Assembly: GCF_004138295.1 (NCBI RefSeq)
Contig: NZ_SCFM01000007.1
Coordinates: 1 to 64,000, forward strand
Direction of reading: 5' to 3'
Length of the DNA stretch: 64,000 nt
Source of the DNA: Ectobacillus funiculus
GTDB lineage: Bacteria; Bacillota; Bacilli; Bacillales; Bacillaceae_G
This document shows, one piece after another, positions 17,281 through 27,838 of this stretch (the first letter of the stretch is position 1; every line of letters begins with the position of its first letter). A program made the translations under genes and the position numbers. The notes under the pieces were generated by a model. That model saw only the letters and a list, made by a program, of their open reading frames with translations. It had not been told where the DNA came from and ran no database searches.

Positions 17281-17838
17281 CACAGTTCCAAAACTTTCTC
17301 TTTTACTCACCCAATTAGCGGATAGATAAATCAACATATAAATGGGAAAGGAATATGCATACTGCCAATGAACTTTTGTATATAAGCCCGTCCATTCAAA
17401 TATGGGTTCTCCGATGAATGCGACCATTAATCCGTAAAAGATGGCTTTCTTTAAAGGAGATATATGCGGTCTAGATTGTATCAATAATGTCATGGTCACT
17501 GGAAAAAGCGCGAAATCCCATGGTGCATACGAGGGAATAGTAGGGATAACTTTCCCTGCATAATACCATAATCCTAAAGCAACACCGCAAAAGTCAAACC
17601 AAGAGCATACAATAATGATGAAAAAGGCAGTAAACATGAAACGAGCACGGTTTGCTTTATCAATCCATCTCCACCAGATGGCCCATGGAAGAATAGTAAG
17701 TCCGACAGATAGCCACCAGTCCCAGTGCAGAAATGTATGTTCCTTCCAGTAAGTGAAGTATGCTTCATTTGCCTTATGGACTATGTGATAAAACTCTTCA
17801 ATTTTATGCGTGTTTTCTTCTAGACGGAAGTTCTTCAT
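17278..17838 (-). CDS. CBO0543-family membrane protein
   Basis: A 186-residue protein with about five hydrophobic segments. SYAPWDFALFPVTMTLLIQ and VAFIGEPIFEWTGLY are typical of the CBO0543 family found in spore formers; function unknown. N-terminal 40 residues are charged and cytoplasmic. First positions of a minus-strand run of three membrane-protein genes (18401, 17937, 17278), though the gaps of about 100 nt leave co-transcription uncertain. The stop codon is the first triplet of R2. Confidence 0.8.
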   Translation of the reverse strand: MKNFRLEENTHKIEEFYHIVHKANEAYFTYWKEHTFLHWDWWLSVGLTILPWAIWWRWIDKANRARFMFTAFFIIIVCSWFDFCGVALGLWYYAGKVIPTIPSYAPWDFALFPVTMTLLIQSRPHISPLKKAIFYGLMVAFIGEPIFEWTGLYTKVHWQYAYSFPIYMLIYLSANWVSKRESFGTV

Positions 17839-17936
17839 CCTCTAATTCACCATTTTCGTATAGTTTACATATGTGTAAAACAGAAAAATCTTTCATTTGA
17901 TAAATGTATGTATTCTCTGTGCCTTCGTGTCTCCTC

Positions 17937-18383
17937 TTAGACCCGGGCTACGCCTAATGCTGTATGCTCCCACAAAATCCTTTCAACAGCTTCCCATTGA
18001 TAGTCTTCGCATCGTATCATCAGCACGACTTCCGAGGTTATTTGTTTGTTTCCTTCCGGCCTCTTTTTAACCATCCATAATTTAATCAAAAACCCGACAA
18101 GTAAGCCGGTAACTGCCCCAATAATCCCCCAAATGATTGGTCCCCATTTTAGTACATATCCATAAATTGCCCCTAAGAGCATGGTACATGTCCCTAATAT
18201 TGCTGCTGCATCAAACATACTAAGCCCATCTGCTCGGTGAATTGTATCAAATAGTTGTTTCGGTTCGGTTCTCTTTTTAAGAGGAACTGCAAATATCTGT
18301 TCTTTTGGAATCCCCTTCTGTTCCAGTGAGCTAATAGCAAGTTCAATAAAAAGGGAATTTTCAAATGTCGTAATCACTAACAT
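17937..18383 (-). CDS. Unknown two-helix membrane protein
   Basis: A 148-residue protein. The N-terminal 60 residues look like a small alpha/beta domain (MLVITTFENSLFIELAISSL), followed by two transmembrane segments (about residues 60-102, rich in Gly) and a C-terminal ILWEHTALGVARV. The layout resembles proteins with a ferredoxin-like head on a glycine-rich membrane hairpin. I do not recognise the family. Its start is 17 nt after the 18401 gene. Confidence 0.7.
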   Translation of the reverse strand: MLVITTFENSLFIELAISSLEQKGIPKEQIFAVPLKKRTEPKQLFDTIHRADGLSMFDAAAILGTCTMLLGAIYGYVLKWGPIIWGIIGAVTGLLVGFLIKLWMVKKRPEGNKQITSEVVLMIRCEDYQWEAVERILWEHTALGVARV

Positions 18384-18400
18384 ACAGATCTCCTCTCCTG

Positions 18401-19165
18401 TTAGATAGGTGGCTTGAAATTAGGGTTTTGGTAATTGCGACGTAAATAGTTCGATAGCTCTTTTTCAAACAACTTATTGTATTCAACCGCTGAAACATAG
18501 GAATCGTACACGATAAATATATATATGGACGGGAGATACATCGCCCATTGCATATTTATAATTTGTTTCGCTTGTGCAAATTCCCCGACCATCGTAAACT
18601 GAATTGCCTGTGGGATATGTCCAAAATACAACACCGTGATTGTGTATCCAAAAACAAAGAAACCTGTGAGAATTTTATGAATATACAAGTGTCCGAGCCC
18701 AGGCATGAGAAACGACCATGTTAAAGCAATCCATGGTTTACACCTCCCTAAAGAATTAATATCCCAAGATCCGATATTCAAAGAAGGGATGGGTGCATCT
18801 TCCCGATCTGCTAATAAGTAGAGTTTATTATGATCGACAGTTACCCGGTAGCTGTCCCATATGCTAAACATATAAATTCCCACATACAGCATAAGCCATT
18901 TTTCATCGAGGGCTTTTTTAGCCGTTTCAAAATCTCCTAGTAAAGAATAGAGGATACCAAGGTTGACATTCGCCATATTGTTAATAAATGCTTCCCACGT
19001 AATGAGGATAAAAGCCGCTGCATAACGGTGCAGCAACAGATGTCCAAAACCTGGATATGAAAAAGCAAAAAAACTGATAATCCAAGGGTTTCGCAAATGA
19101 AGTTGTGAAATAGTAAATTGAGATATATGAGCTCTTGTTCTTCGAAAAGGAGGCATTTGATTCAT
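18401..19165 (-). CDS. Membrane protein with two homologous halves
   Basis: A 254-residue protein. Half one has NPWIISFFAFSYPGFGHLLLH and half two KPWIALTWSFLMPGLGHLYIH, each followed by a helix, a FETAKKALDEKWLMLYVGIY / FAQAKQIINMQWAMYLPSIY segment, and SxWDSYRxTVDHNKLY / IVYDSYVSAVEYNKLF. So it is an internal duplication. The PG-GHL-H segment recalls short TM2-like membrane proteins. Function unknown. First gene of a possible three-gene cassette. Confidence 0.72.
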   Translation of the reverse strand: MNQMPPFRRTRAHISQFTISQLHLRNPWIISFFAFSYPGFGHLLLHRYAAAFILITWEAFINNMANVNLGILYSLLGDFETAKKALDEKWLMLYVGIYMFSIWDSYRVTVDHNKLYLLADREDAPIPSLNIGSWDINSLGRCKPWIALTWSFLMPGLGHLYIHKILTGFFVFGYTITVLYFGHIPQAIQFTMVGEFAQAKQIINMQWAMYLPSIYIFIVYDSYVSAVEYNKLFEKELSNYLRRNYQNPNFKPPI

Positions 19166-19392
19166 AGCATTTACTCCTAATTACTACGTTTCTCCGTTCG
19201 TATATATTGCTTGTTTCATCGGAGAACGTATCATTTTCAAAATCATGCAGTCCCTTATATTCCAGTCCAAAAACACTGAAATAAACTGAAGATTTAGTAC
19301 TTTCTCTTTGAAGCGATTTTAGCTGTTAGTATAGATCTTACGTCTACGATTACTTTTCTTTAGTATCGTTCTCATTCTTTTAGATTTTCAAA

Positions 19393-19452
19393 CAAAAATT
19401 TCCGGCTACGTCGAATTCGCTTCTATCTGGAAATTTTTTCTTTCTCAAAGCA
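19393..19452 (+). repeat. R1 repeat, right-hairpin fragment, forward
   Basis: AAATTTCCGGCTACGTCGAA, CTATCTGGAAATTT and CTTTCTC are recognisable. It runs into the A-run before the terminator of the efflux gene. Confidence 0.75.
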
Positions 19453-19488
19453 TAAAAAAAGAAGCTGACCTCTTAGTCAACCTCTTTT
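19450..19488 (-). terminator. Terminator of MarR/efflux operon
   Basis: AGGTTGAC pairs with GTCAGCTT (wobbles) on the minus strand, followed by CTTTTTTT. Confidence 0.75.
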
Positions 19489-19501
19489 TTCTATCCATTT
19501 C

Positions 19502-21584
<2,083 letters not shown>

Positions 21585-21597
21585 AGTATAACCCCCA

Positions 21598-21618
21598 ATA
21601 TTTAATTTAATTAAATAT
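21598..21618. promoter_or_regulatory. Palindromic operator 2 (marR leader)
   Basis: ATATTTAAT and ATTAAATAT separated by TTA, a perfect inverted repeat between the promoter and the marR start. Confidence 0.65.
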
Positions 21619-21630
21619 ATGCATAACAGC

Positions 21631-21654
21631 AATATTTAATATACATTAAATATT
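21631..21654. promoter_or_regulatory. Palindromic operator 1 overlapping marR -10
   Basis: AATATTTAAT and ATTAAATATT separated by ATAC, a perfect inverted repeat sharing its half-site with the one at 21598. Confidence 0.7.
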
Positions 21655-21666
21655 TATATGAATCAA
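21638..21666 (-). promoter_or_regulatory. SigmaA promoter of marR/efflux operon
   Basis: TTGATT (21661-21666) and TATATT (21638-21643) on the minus strand with a 17-nt spacer; operator 1 covers the -10 and spacer. Confidence 0.65.
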
Positions 21667-21827
21667 CATTTATTTTTGTTATCTTTTTTAGGTATACGCA
21701 ATTCGGATAGTTTCTGTAATATCCTTTGCATTTCACGCCCAATCGATGACAGGAGCAGACAAAAGGTGCTCTCAAAGGTTAGCCAGACTATCCTTTAGGA
21801 ACACCTTTCATGAAAATATGACATAAA

Positions 21828-21868
21828 GAAAAAACGAAAGTGTGGATGCCGCACTTTCGTTTTTTCTT
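21828..21868. terminator. Terminator of aldo/keto reductase gene
   Basis: AAAAAACGAAAGTG and CACTTTCGTTTTTT form a long stem with T-runs on both strands. A second hairpin with AAAGGTG and CACCTTT arms lies at about 21758-21806. Confidence 0.85.
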
Positions 21869-21881
21869 CACTTACCTAGTA

Positions 21882-22703
21882 TTAAAAATCGAAATTATCT
21901 GGATCTGGACCGAGTCGTCGATTTTCATTTAGTGCGTCGATTTTTGCTAGGTCTTCAGCAGATAATTCAAAATCAAATACATTCACATTTTGTTCAATGC
22001 GGGATGGCGTGATCGACTTTGGAATTGTTATAATATCGCTTTGAATGTCCCAGCGCAGTACAATTTGTGCTGGTGTTTTACCATACTTTTCAGCGAGCTC
22101 CGCAATCGTTTCGTTTTCAAAAATCTCACCGCCCTGCATAAGCGGGCTCCATGCCTCAACAGCAATCTCATGCTTTTGGCAAAACTCACGAATTTCCACC
22201 TGTGATAGGCGTGGATGAAGCTCGATCTGGTTCACCATTGGCTTAATCTTGCAGTTTGCAAGCACATCCTCTAGGTGATGGATATGAAAGTTAGATACGC
22301 CGATTGCACGCACCTTTCCTTGCTCATACAATGTTTCTAATGCTCGATATGTATCGACATATTTGCCGCTTACAGGCCAGTGGATTAAATATAAATCCAT
22401 ATACTCTAAGCCAAGCTTATCAAGGCTTGTCTCAAATGCCTTCAATGTAGATTCGTAGCCTTGGTCGCTATTCCACACCTTTGTTGTAATAAACAAATCT
22501 TCACGCGCTACGCCAGATTCACGGATCGCTTCTCCAACGCCTGCTTCGTTGCCATACACAGCAGCTGTATCAATGCTGCGGTAGCCGGCTGCTAAAGCTG
22601 CCTTCACTGCTGTTCGTACTTCTTCGCCTTCTTTTGTTTGCCACACGCCCAGACCAAGAACAGGCATGTCCACACCGTTATGAAGCTTTTTTGTTGGAAT
22701 CAT
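21882..22703 (-). CDS. Aldo/keto reductase, YvgN/glyoxal reductase type
   Basis: A 273-residue AKR5-class enzyme. Catalytic residues are in [11 protein letters not shown] (Asp, Tyr), ITTKVWN (Lys) and YLIHWPVSG (His); [13 protein letters not shown] is the NADPH-binding segment. Likely reduces methylglyoxal or related alpha-keto aldehydes, by family. Monocistronic with its own terminator. Confidence 0.88.
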   Translation of the reverse strand: MIPTKKLHNGVDMPVLGLGVWQTKEGEEVRTAVKAALAAGYRSIDTAAVYGNEAGVGEAIRESGVAREDLFITTKVWNSDQGYESTLKAFETSLDKLGLEYMDLYLIHWPVSGKYVDTYRALETLYEQGKVRAIGVSNFHIHHLEDVLANCKIKPMVNQIELHPRLSQVEIREFCQKHEIAVEAWSPLMQGGEIFENETIAELAEKYGKTPAQIVLRWDIQSDIITIPKSITPSRIEQNVNVFDFELSAEDLAKIDALNENRRLGPDPDNFDF

Positions 22704-22786
22704 AGGTTTCCCCTCCGTTTTAGAAATCTCTTCCTGTTTATTTAATCAGTAAGAAAGCGGGAATGTCAATGAAAGTGATTTCGAAC

Positions 22787-22822
22787 TAAGAAAAGCGGAC
22801 ATGGCTTCGTTTTCTCTCCCTA
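22787..22822 (+). repeat. R2 repeat, left-arm fragment
   Basis: TAAGAAAAGCGGACATGG resembles the R2 left end. It is directly followed by an R1 copy. Confidence 0.45.
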
Positions 22823-22823
22823 G

Positions 22824-22948
22824 TAAAGAAAACTCACCGATTGGCGAGCCCCGCTCTTGGGCGAAGACAGAGGCGTAGCCCTACTTATACTGTATTCCTA
22901 AAATTTCCGACTATGTCGAACAGTCTCCTAGCCAGCTTAAAGTGTAAA
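22824..22948 (+). repeat. R1 repeat, forward, right stem shortened
   Basis: TAAAGAAAACTCACCGATT, GGCGAGCC, TTGGGCGAAGACAGAGG and TACTGTATTCCTAAAATTT are all present; the GGAAATTTATA arm is deleted. Ends at the terminator of the yqkE gene. Confidence 0.85.
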
Positions 22949-22973
22949 ACAGGCTGGATTCTTCATCCAGCCC
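22946..22973 (-). terminator. Terminator of yqkE
   Basis: GGCTGGAT pairs with ATCCAGCC on the minus strand, followed by TGTTTTAC. Confidence 0.8.
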
Positions 22974-22984
22974 GACTCACATTG

Positions 22985-23257
22985 CTATTTAAAATCCTTC
23001 CAAGATAGATTACTTTCTTTTAGCAAATCTTCAAATGTTTTATTTTTTTCGCGTTCCCGCTGCTCACGCTTTTTTCGTTCCAATTCCTCAGCTCGCTGCT
23101 TTTCCTGCTGTTTGTCCTGCTCCTCCTGCAGCGCTTTTTGCTTTTGCTTCAGTTGCTGCAATACGTCCGTATTTAAAAAGTCTCCCAAGCGCACGCTCTC
23201 TTTTTCAGTTTCAGCTTTGCGAACGGGTTGTCTTTGCTGCTTTTGTTTTTTTGCCAT
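22985..23257 (-). CDS. yqkE: YqkE-like protein (DUF3886)
   Basis: A 90-residue, very charged protein. Residues 30-70 form a probable coiled coil (LKQKQKALQEEQDKQQ...). The conserved C-terminus is FEDLLKESNLSWKDFK. Length and position near yqkF and yqkD homologues agree with YqkE. Function unknown. Confidence 0.8.
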   Translation of the reverse strand: MAKKQKQQRQPVRKAETEKESVRLGDFLNTDVLQQLKQKQKALQEEQDKQQEKQRAEELERKKREQREREKNKTFEDLLKESNLSWKDFK

Positions 23258-23355
23258 ATGATCTCTCCCCTTGTTGTTTCCCTCATTACGGCTTATTTTT
23301 TAGATTATTGTAGCAAATGTCCTATCCTCTTTCCAGTATACAGGTCGCCAGGAGT

Positions 23356-23811
23356 TCACCATTTATTCTCCCTCAAAAACAATCGCAGCGCCGCCTCCAC
23401 TATTCTTGATTTTTGGATGCCTCGTTTAGCTGATGCTGCGTCCAAATGCTGTAACAGCGATACGGGAAGCGTAAAGGTTCTTCGCGCCCGTTGTTCTTCC
23501 GCCTCGGACAGTGCGTTGTATATAGGACGATTTTCAAGCAAAGATCGAATATAACGCAATTCTTCGTACATAAGCTTTTGATAATCAGGCACTTCCGCTG
23601 CTTTAGATAAGGGTACCTCGCCAAAAATACTCTGTTCCCTAGGCTCCTCTCCCTCGCCGACAAAGACTCTTTTTTTCTTTTTGCTATCATACTCGTATCC
23701 AAATAACCGCAACTTCTTCGATAGTGTATGCGGCATCAAGCCAAGCCGCTTGGCCAACACGACGAGCGATTCCCTCCCATTGAGACGATCAATAATATCT
23801 CCTACCTTCAT
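23356..23811 (-). CDS. Putative DNA-binding protein with RHH-like C-terminus
   Basis: A 151-residue protein. The first 40 residues (LVVLAKRLGLMPHTLSKKLRL) look like a small helix-turn-helix, the middle is basic and then acidic, and the C-terminus RRTFTLPVSLLQHLDAAS followed by RIVEAALRLFLRE has the strand-helix-helix pattern of ribbon-helix-helix proteins. I do not recognise the family. No neighbour suggests a target. Confidence 0.6.
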   Translation of the reverse strand: MKVGDIIDRLNGRESLVVLAKRLGLMPHTLSKKLRLFGYEYDSKKKKRVFVGEGEEPREQSIFGEVPLSKAAEVPDYQKLMYEELRYIRSLLENRPIYNALSEAEEQRARRTFTLPVSLLQHLDAASAKRGIQKSRIVEAALRLFLRENKW

Positions 23812-24028
23812 TGACCTGCCCTCCTAATAGAATCGAGCTGAAAAGAAAGGAATAGACAATTCTGGCTGGCTATTGTTTTCATCATTATTTGCACTACGGG
23901 CCCTTTCCAAAATTGCTCCTTTTATTAACTAAAAATGACATCCTGGCAGGTATACTGCGAAACATAATCAACTGCGAGTTATAGTAATGAACCGCTAATT
24001 CGATGTATTAGTAAATTGGGAGATAAAG

Positions 24029-24075
24029 TATGATTGCAGCTACGCCTTTATCTTCGCCAATCGTTGAGCTGTCCG
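24029..24075 (-). repeat. R1 repeat fragment, reverse, diverged
   Basis: TTGCAGCTACGCCTTTATC followed by TTCGCCAATCG matches the left half of R1 read on the minus strand. Confidence 0.5.
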
Positions 24076-24154
24076 TTAAATGCTCATAGCTCTACTTTAT
24101 ACATACTCCAGCTTCCGCTATTTTATCATTCCGACCTTTTCATACTTATATAGT

Positions 24155-24183
24155 AAAAGGTCTGCTTTGCGGCAGACCTTTTG
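24155..24183 (-). terminator. Terminator of LacI-family gene
   Basis: AAAGGTCTGC pairs with GCAGACCTTT, followed by a short T-run on the minus strand. Confidence 0.8.
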
Positions 24184-24219
24184 CTAATTAATTTCATAAA
24201 ATCAGAATATAAAAATGAA

Positions 24220-25173
24220 TTATCTTGTTGTTTCGCGCTCAATTAGAACAGGACGTAAGCGACGAACCGCCTCTGTCTGTTCTTTCATTTGTCGAAGCAG
24301 CATGTGGACGGCAATCGTACCTTTGTCCCCATAAGGCTGTCCGACTGTTGTAAGGGCCGGATATAAAAATTCTCCTGCTGCTATTCCATCAATTCCGATA
24401 AGCTGAAGCTGATCAGGAACAGATAGGTGAAGACGATGCGCCGCGCGCAAAGCCCCAATTCCTACAATATCATTGCAAGCAACAATTCCATCTATGTAAG
24501 GTGCATGTTGCAGCATTGCGATAGTTGCTTGCTCACCCTCCCTAACGGATAAACCGCTCGTTACGACTCGGTATGGGATATTGTAGTACTCAGCAGTATC
24601 GATGAAGCCCTCTAGCCGCTCATGCATTGCTTCATTATGCTCTGGACCGCGAAGGTGAGCCAAAAAGCGGCAGCCTTTTTTAATAAGCTGCTCTGTTGCT
24701 AGTTTTGCTCCTTCATAGTCACAGCATCTTACAGCAGCGTACGTGTTATGTAATTCACCGTCCAAAACGACAAACGGAGTAGAGGAGATTTTCTTCTTGA
24801 CCTGCTCATAGACCTCATTCATAACAAGAAAGCCCGCCACATTATTTTGCAGCAGCGTGTCTACATAGGATGCCTTCCCATTGACCCTTCCTATTACAAT
24901 TTGATATCCAGCCTCATATGCTGCTTGCTCAATGGAAGAAAACAGCTCAAAAAAGGAAGGAGCAGAATCATCAGATACAAGAAGAGCTATCATCGTAGAG
25001 GATTTCTTAAAAAGCGACTTGGCTACTGCATTTGGTTTATATTGCAGCCTTTCTATTGCTTCTTCTACTTGCTTCACCGTCTCTTCATGAACGTATCCCT
25101 TTTTATTTAACACTCGGGACACGGTTGCTACCGAAACACCAGCTAACTTTGCGACATCACGAATTGTTGCCAC
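24220..25173 (-). CDS. LacI/GalR-family transcriptional regulator
   Basis: A 317-residue repressor. The N-terminal headpiece is TIRDVAKLAGVSVATVSRVL and the hinge follows at YKPNAVAKSL. The periplasmic-binding-protein-like core ends in IDGIAAGEFLYPALTTV. The frame extends upstream to 25359, but the GTG at 25173 places the headpiece at the very N-terminus as in all LacI proteins and has GGAG upstream. No sugar genes are adjacent, so the effector is unknown. A perfect palindrome upstream may be its operator. Confidence 0.88.
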   Translation of the reverse strand: MATIRDVAKLAGVSVATVSRVLNKKGYVHEETVKQVEEAIERLQYKPNAVAKSLFKKSSTMIALLVSDDSAPSFFELFSSIEQAAYEAGYQIVIGRVNGKASYVDTLLQNNVAGFLVMNEVYEQVKKKISSTPFVVLDGELHNTYAAVRCCDYEGAKLATEQLIKKGCRFLAHLRGPEHNEAMHERLEGFIDTAEYYNIPYRVVTSGLSVREGEQATIAMLQHAPYIDGIVACNDIVGIGALRAAHRLHLSVPDQLQLIGIDGIAAGEFLYPALTTVGQPYGDKGTIAVHMLLRQMKEQTEAVRRLRPVLIERETTR

Positions 25174-25298
25174 CTTCTCCACCTCTTTGCGGTAATGCGT
25201 TACAGATTTACCGTAAAACAAACAAAGCAAGCCGTCAAGATGAATATGAAAAAAAAGGAATAACATGAAGTTATTTCCCTGTCCTATCCGTAATATGT

Positions 25299-25322
25299 AA
25301 CATGTAACGATTGTTACATGTT
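25299..25322. promoter_or_regulatory. Perfect palindrome in the lacI-type/yqkD divergent region
   Basis: AACATGTAAC and GTTACATGTT around GATT. Arms of ten bases match without error. Likely operator for the adjacent LacI-type regulator, serving one or both divergent genes. Confidence 0.65.
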
Positions 25323-25390
25323 CTGCGCTGCTCCCGCTTTTTTTAGCAGTATGATACAATAACTTCTAGTTGAACTATTGGAGGATTAGT

Positions 25391-26293
25391 ATGAGAGCGT
25401 TTTTCGGCTTAATAGGCATCTTCATTGCTATGTTATTTGGCATTGGGATGTTTTTCACAAACAAGATCATGTATCTGAAAAAGAAAACAGATGAGGAAAT
25501 CTTGCAGAGGGAAACAAATACAAATTTTAATTTGCAGAGGTTTCAATCGATGCAAAAGGAAGAGCTTTGGATCGACTCACCGTTTGGCTATCAAATTCAT
25601 GGATATTATACTCCATCACGACATTCCAGCCGATTCATGATTTTTTGCCATGGCGTTTCCGTGAACAAACTGAATTCGGTGAAATACAGTAACCTCTTTT
25701 TAGAACGCGGCTTTAATGTTCTTATCTATGATCACCGTCGTCACGGCAAAACAGGCGGGAAAACAACGAGCTACGGCTATTATGAAAAGGATGATTTACA
25801 TGCGGTTGTACAGTATATAAAGAGCCGATTCGGTCCTGATATTACTCTTGGCATTCACGGAGAATCGATGGGAGCTGCCACACTTTTGCAGTATGCAGGA
25901 ATGGTTGAGGATGGAGCAGATTTTTATATTGCCGATTGTCCCTTTTCCGACTTTTACGAACAGCTATCCTATCGACTTAAAGTTGAATTCAAGCTGCCTC
26001 ACTGGCCGGTGCTTCCTCTTGCGAACATGATTTTAAAACTGCGCGATGGATATACGATACGTGATGTGTCCCCCATTCAATGTGTGAAACATATTAAAAG
26101 CCCTGTTTTGTTTATACACAGTAAGGATGACGATTATATTTTATGTAAAATGACAGAGGAATTGTATAATCACAAAGCAGGACCGAAGCAGCTGTTTATT
26201 GCAGAGCGAGGTGCCCATGCGATGTCATATGTGGAGAATAAAGAAGCATATAAGAGGGCGATCGACAGCTTCTTAAAGCGATATAAGCTATAA
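25391..26293 (+). CDS. yqkD: Alpha/beta hydrolase YqkD
   Basis: A 300-residue hydrolase with an N-terminal membrane anchor (about residues 3-22). The nucleophile is Ser in GIHGESMGAAT, the acid Asp in FIHSKDDDYI and the His in ERGAHAMSYV. GGAGG lies six bases before the ATG at 25391. Divergent from the LacI-type gene. Substrate unknown. Confidence 0.88.
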   Translation: MRAFFGLIGIFIAMLFGIGMFFTNKIMYLKKKTDEEILQRETNTNFNLQRFQSMQKEELWIDSPFGYQIHGYYTPSRHSSRFMIFCHGVSVNKLNSVKYSNLFLERGFNVLIYDHRRHGKTGGKTTSYGYYEKDDLHAVVQYIKSRFGPDITLGIHGESMGAATLLQYAGMVEDGADFYIADCPFSDFYEQLSYRLKVEFKLPHWPVLPLANMILKLRDGYTIRDVSPIQCVKHIKSPVLFIHSKDDDYILCKMTEELYNHKAGPKQLFIAERGAHAMSYVENKEAYKRAIDSFLKRYKL

Positions 26294-26352
26294 GCATATT
26301 TGCATAAAAGTAGCTGTGAGTACTAATACAAAGAAAACACAGCCATAACAGC

Positions 26353-26400
26353 AAAAAAGGAGAGAAGAATCTGTCATATGATTCTCCCCTCCTTTTTTTT
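26353..26400. terminator. Bidirectional terminator after yqkD
   Basis: GGAGAGAAGAATC pairs with GATTCTCCCCTCC, flanked by A-run and T-run, so it works on both strands. Confidence 0.85.
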
Positions 26401-26415
26401 GCGCTTTAAAAAGGA

Positions 26416-26472
26416 TAGATGCAACTACGTCTCTATCTTTGCCCGGCCCGGGGGCAGGGCTCTTTCTTTACT
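26416..26472 (-). repeat. R1 repeat, left-half fragment, reverse
   Basis: ATGCAACTACGTCTCTATC, GGGGGCAGGGCTC and TTTCTTTA. The GC hairpin core has been deleted. Confidence 0.65.
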
Positions 26473-26485
26473 GTTATTCTGGACC

Positions 26486-26728
26486 TCATGCCAGGACGTC
26501 TGTAACGTCCTTCATATGTTCAGCAAGCCAAGTCATCGCTTCCTCAAGCGTCGCAAATTCTTGCATTTCAAATGTCATTTCATCCTGCAGCAGCCATGCA
26601 TCCTTTTCCTCTTCTTCTATCCCAGCTTTTGACCAATGCAGCAAGCTGTAAGGCTGATGATCATATAAAAAGGAAACCCATTTTTTATCTCTCGCAATTG
26701 CTTGGATCGTATGTAATTTTTTGCTCAT
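26486..26728 (-). CDS. yqkC: YqkC-like protein (DUF2552)
   Basis: An 80-residue acidic protein. DKKWVSFLYDHQPYSLLHWS and the DAWLLQDEMTFEM segment match my memory of DUF2552 (YqkC). No membrane segment. AGGTGG precedes the ATG at 26728; a frame ten codons longer is less likely. Function unknown. Confidence 0.75.
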   Translation of the reverse strand: MSKKLHTIQAIARDKKWVSFLYDHQPYSLLHWSKAGIEEEEKDAWLLQDEMTFEMQEFATLEEAMTWLAEHMKDVTDVLA

Positions 26729-26759
26729 CTTTTTCCACCTATGTCTTTTTTCTTGCACT

Positions 26760-26862
26760 GTAGAAACAGCTAAATTTCCAGCTCGAAGTCATTCAACGCA
26801 GTCAGAAATTTTAAGGATACAGTGTAAGTGTAACTACGCCCTAACGGCGAGTTTTCTTTACG
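26760..26862 (-). repeat. R1 repeat, reverse, middle and hairpin 1 reduced
   Basis: CTAAATTTCCAGCTCGAAG, AGTCAGAAATTTTAAGG, GTGTAACTACGCC and CGGCGAGTTTTCTTTA. Confidence 0.8.
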
Positions 26863-26988
26863 AAGCTTATTATACATTCTAATTTTTTGGAAAGAAAGCA
26901 TCTTTCTAAACATACACATACGAGTAGATTGAAAATATGTAAAAATGTGCATATTATAGAAAAAACTTAAAATTAGGAGGATATCTAA

Positions 26989-27207
26989 ATGACAAAGGTA
27001 CAAATTAAAGTCAATGATAATGGTTCGTTCCGTATCACAGGTGATGTGGAATTGGTGGATTCACAAGGACACGCGTTTCCGGCAAAGCCGGCCTTCTCTC
27101 TTTGCCGCTGCGGCTTATCAACAAATATGCCATATTGCAGCGGTGCGCATAAAGGAAAGTTCCAATCTGTTGTAAGAGCACCGCAGTCGGAAGAAACAGA
27201 TATTTAG
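26989..27207 (+). CDS. CDGSH-type iron-sulfur domain protein
   Basis: A 72-residue protein with one zinc-finger CDGSH motif: CRCG, then STNMPYCSGAH, giving the 3Cys-1His [2Fe-2S] site (about residues 42-57). AGGAGG lies well placed before the ATG. Family proteins act in iron or redox homeostasis; the specific role is unknown. Monocistronic, followed by a weak hairpin and R1. Confidence 0.88.
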   Translation: MTKVQIKVNDNGSFRITGDVELVDSQGHAFPAKPAFSLCRCGLSTNMPYCSGAHKGKFQSVVRAPQSEETDI

Positions 27208-27244
27208 TAAGAAGCAGGATCCTCTGTGAGAGCAGGATCTTTGT

Positions 27245-27379
27245 ACACTGTAGGAAAGTATAAATTTCCAGCCAGAAGTGGATTCGACGTAGTCGGAAAT
27301 TTTAGGAATACAGTATAAGTAGGGCTACGCCTCTGTCCTCGCCCAAGAGCGGGGCTCGCCAATCGGCGAGTTTTCTTTA
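27245..27379 (-). repeat. R1 repeat, full-length, reverse
   Basis: One of the best-preserved copies: ACACTGTAGGAAAGTATAAA, TTTCCAGCCAGAAG, CGACGTAGTCGGAAATTTT, GCTACGCCTCTGTC and GCCAATCGGCGAGTTTTC. Its right end follows the TTTGT tail of the CDGSH gene hairpin. Confidence 0.9.
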
Positions 27380-27519
27380 TTGTCCTTTAAAATTTCTGGC
27401 TAGAGTTGTTTTTTTCCAAATCTGCTAATAAGGAATCCCAAAATTTATAAAAGTAACAAAGAACAAGCCATTTTCTTTCATCACAAACAAATTATTGTAC
27501 CTTTTTTTCTATTTTGTGC

Positions 27520-27525
27520 TATAAT
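27520..27525 (+). promoter_or_regulatory. -10 element of the rib operon promoter
   Basis: TATAAT; a TTGTAC at 27495-27500 is a possible -35 but leaves a 19-nt spacer. Confidence 0.6.
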
Positions 27526-27538
27526 TTCAGAAAACAAT

Positions 27539-27680
27539 ATCCTTCGGGGTCGGGTGAAAATCCCAACCGGCGGTGATGAAGTCTCGTCTTCTAAGCCCGT
27601 GACCCGCCTTTGCACTCGCAAAGCGGTGGATCTAGTGAAAATCTAGGGCCGACAGTATAGTCTGGATGGGAGAAGGATTG
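27539..27680 (+). ncRNA. FMN riboswitch (RFN element)
   Basis: The conserved RFN blocks are present in order: ATCCTTCGGGGTCGGGTG, CCCAACCGGCGGT, a variable stem (GCCTTTGCACTCGCAAAGC), GTGAAAATCTAGGGCCGACAG, and TCTGGATGGGAGAAGGAT closing the helix. It precedes ribD and should switch off the operon when FMN is bound. Confidence 0.96.
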
Positions 27681-27838
27681 CGTTTTCAGGCTGTACATAA
27701 GGATATGTCTATCCAAGGGCGAGTGTCTTCCTTTTTGAGAACACTTGTTCTAGCTGCTCGTTTTTTTAATCGCTGCAGCTAGGCTTATTTTCCCGTGCTT
27801 TTGTATCCTTGTTGTCGCTGAAAACAAACGTCTCTCCC

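Larger units (their letters stand above)
19166..19501. other. Intergenic stretch upstream of the membrane cassette
   Basis: Contains an R1 fragment and the terminator of the efflux gene. Nothing else seen. Confidence 0.5.
23812..24219. other. Gene-less stretch between DNA-binding protein gene and lacI-type gene
   Basis: Contains an R1-like fragment (about 24029-24075: TTGCAGCTACGCC then TCTTCGCCAATCG) and the terminator at 24155. No coding signal seen. Confidence 0.5.
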
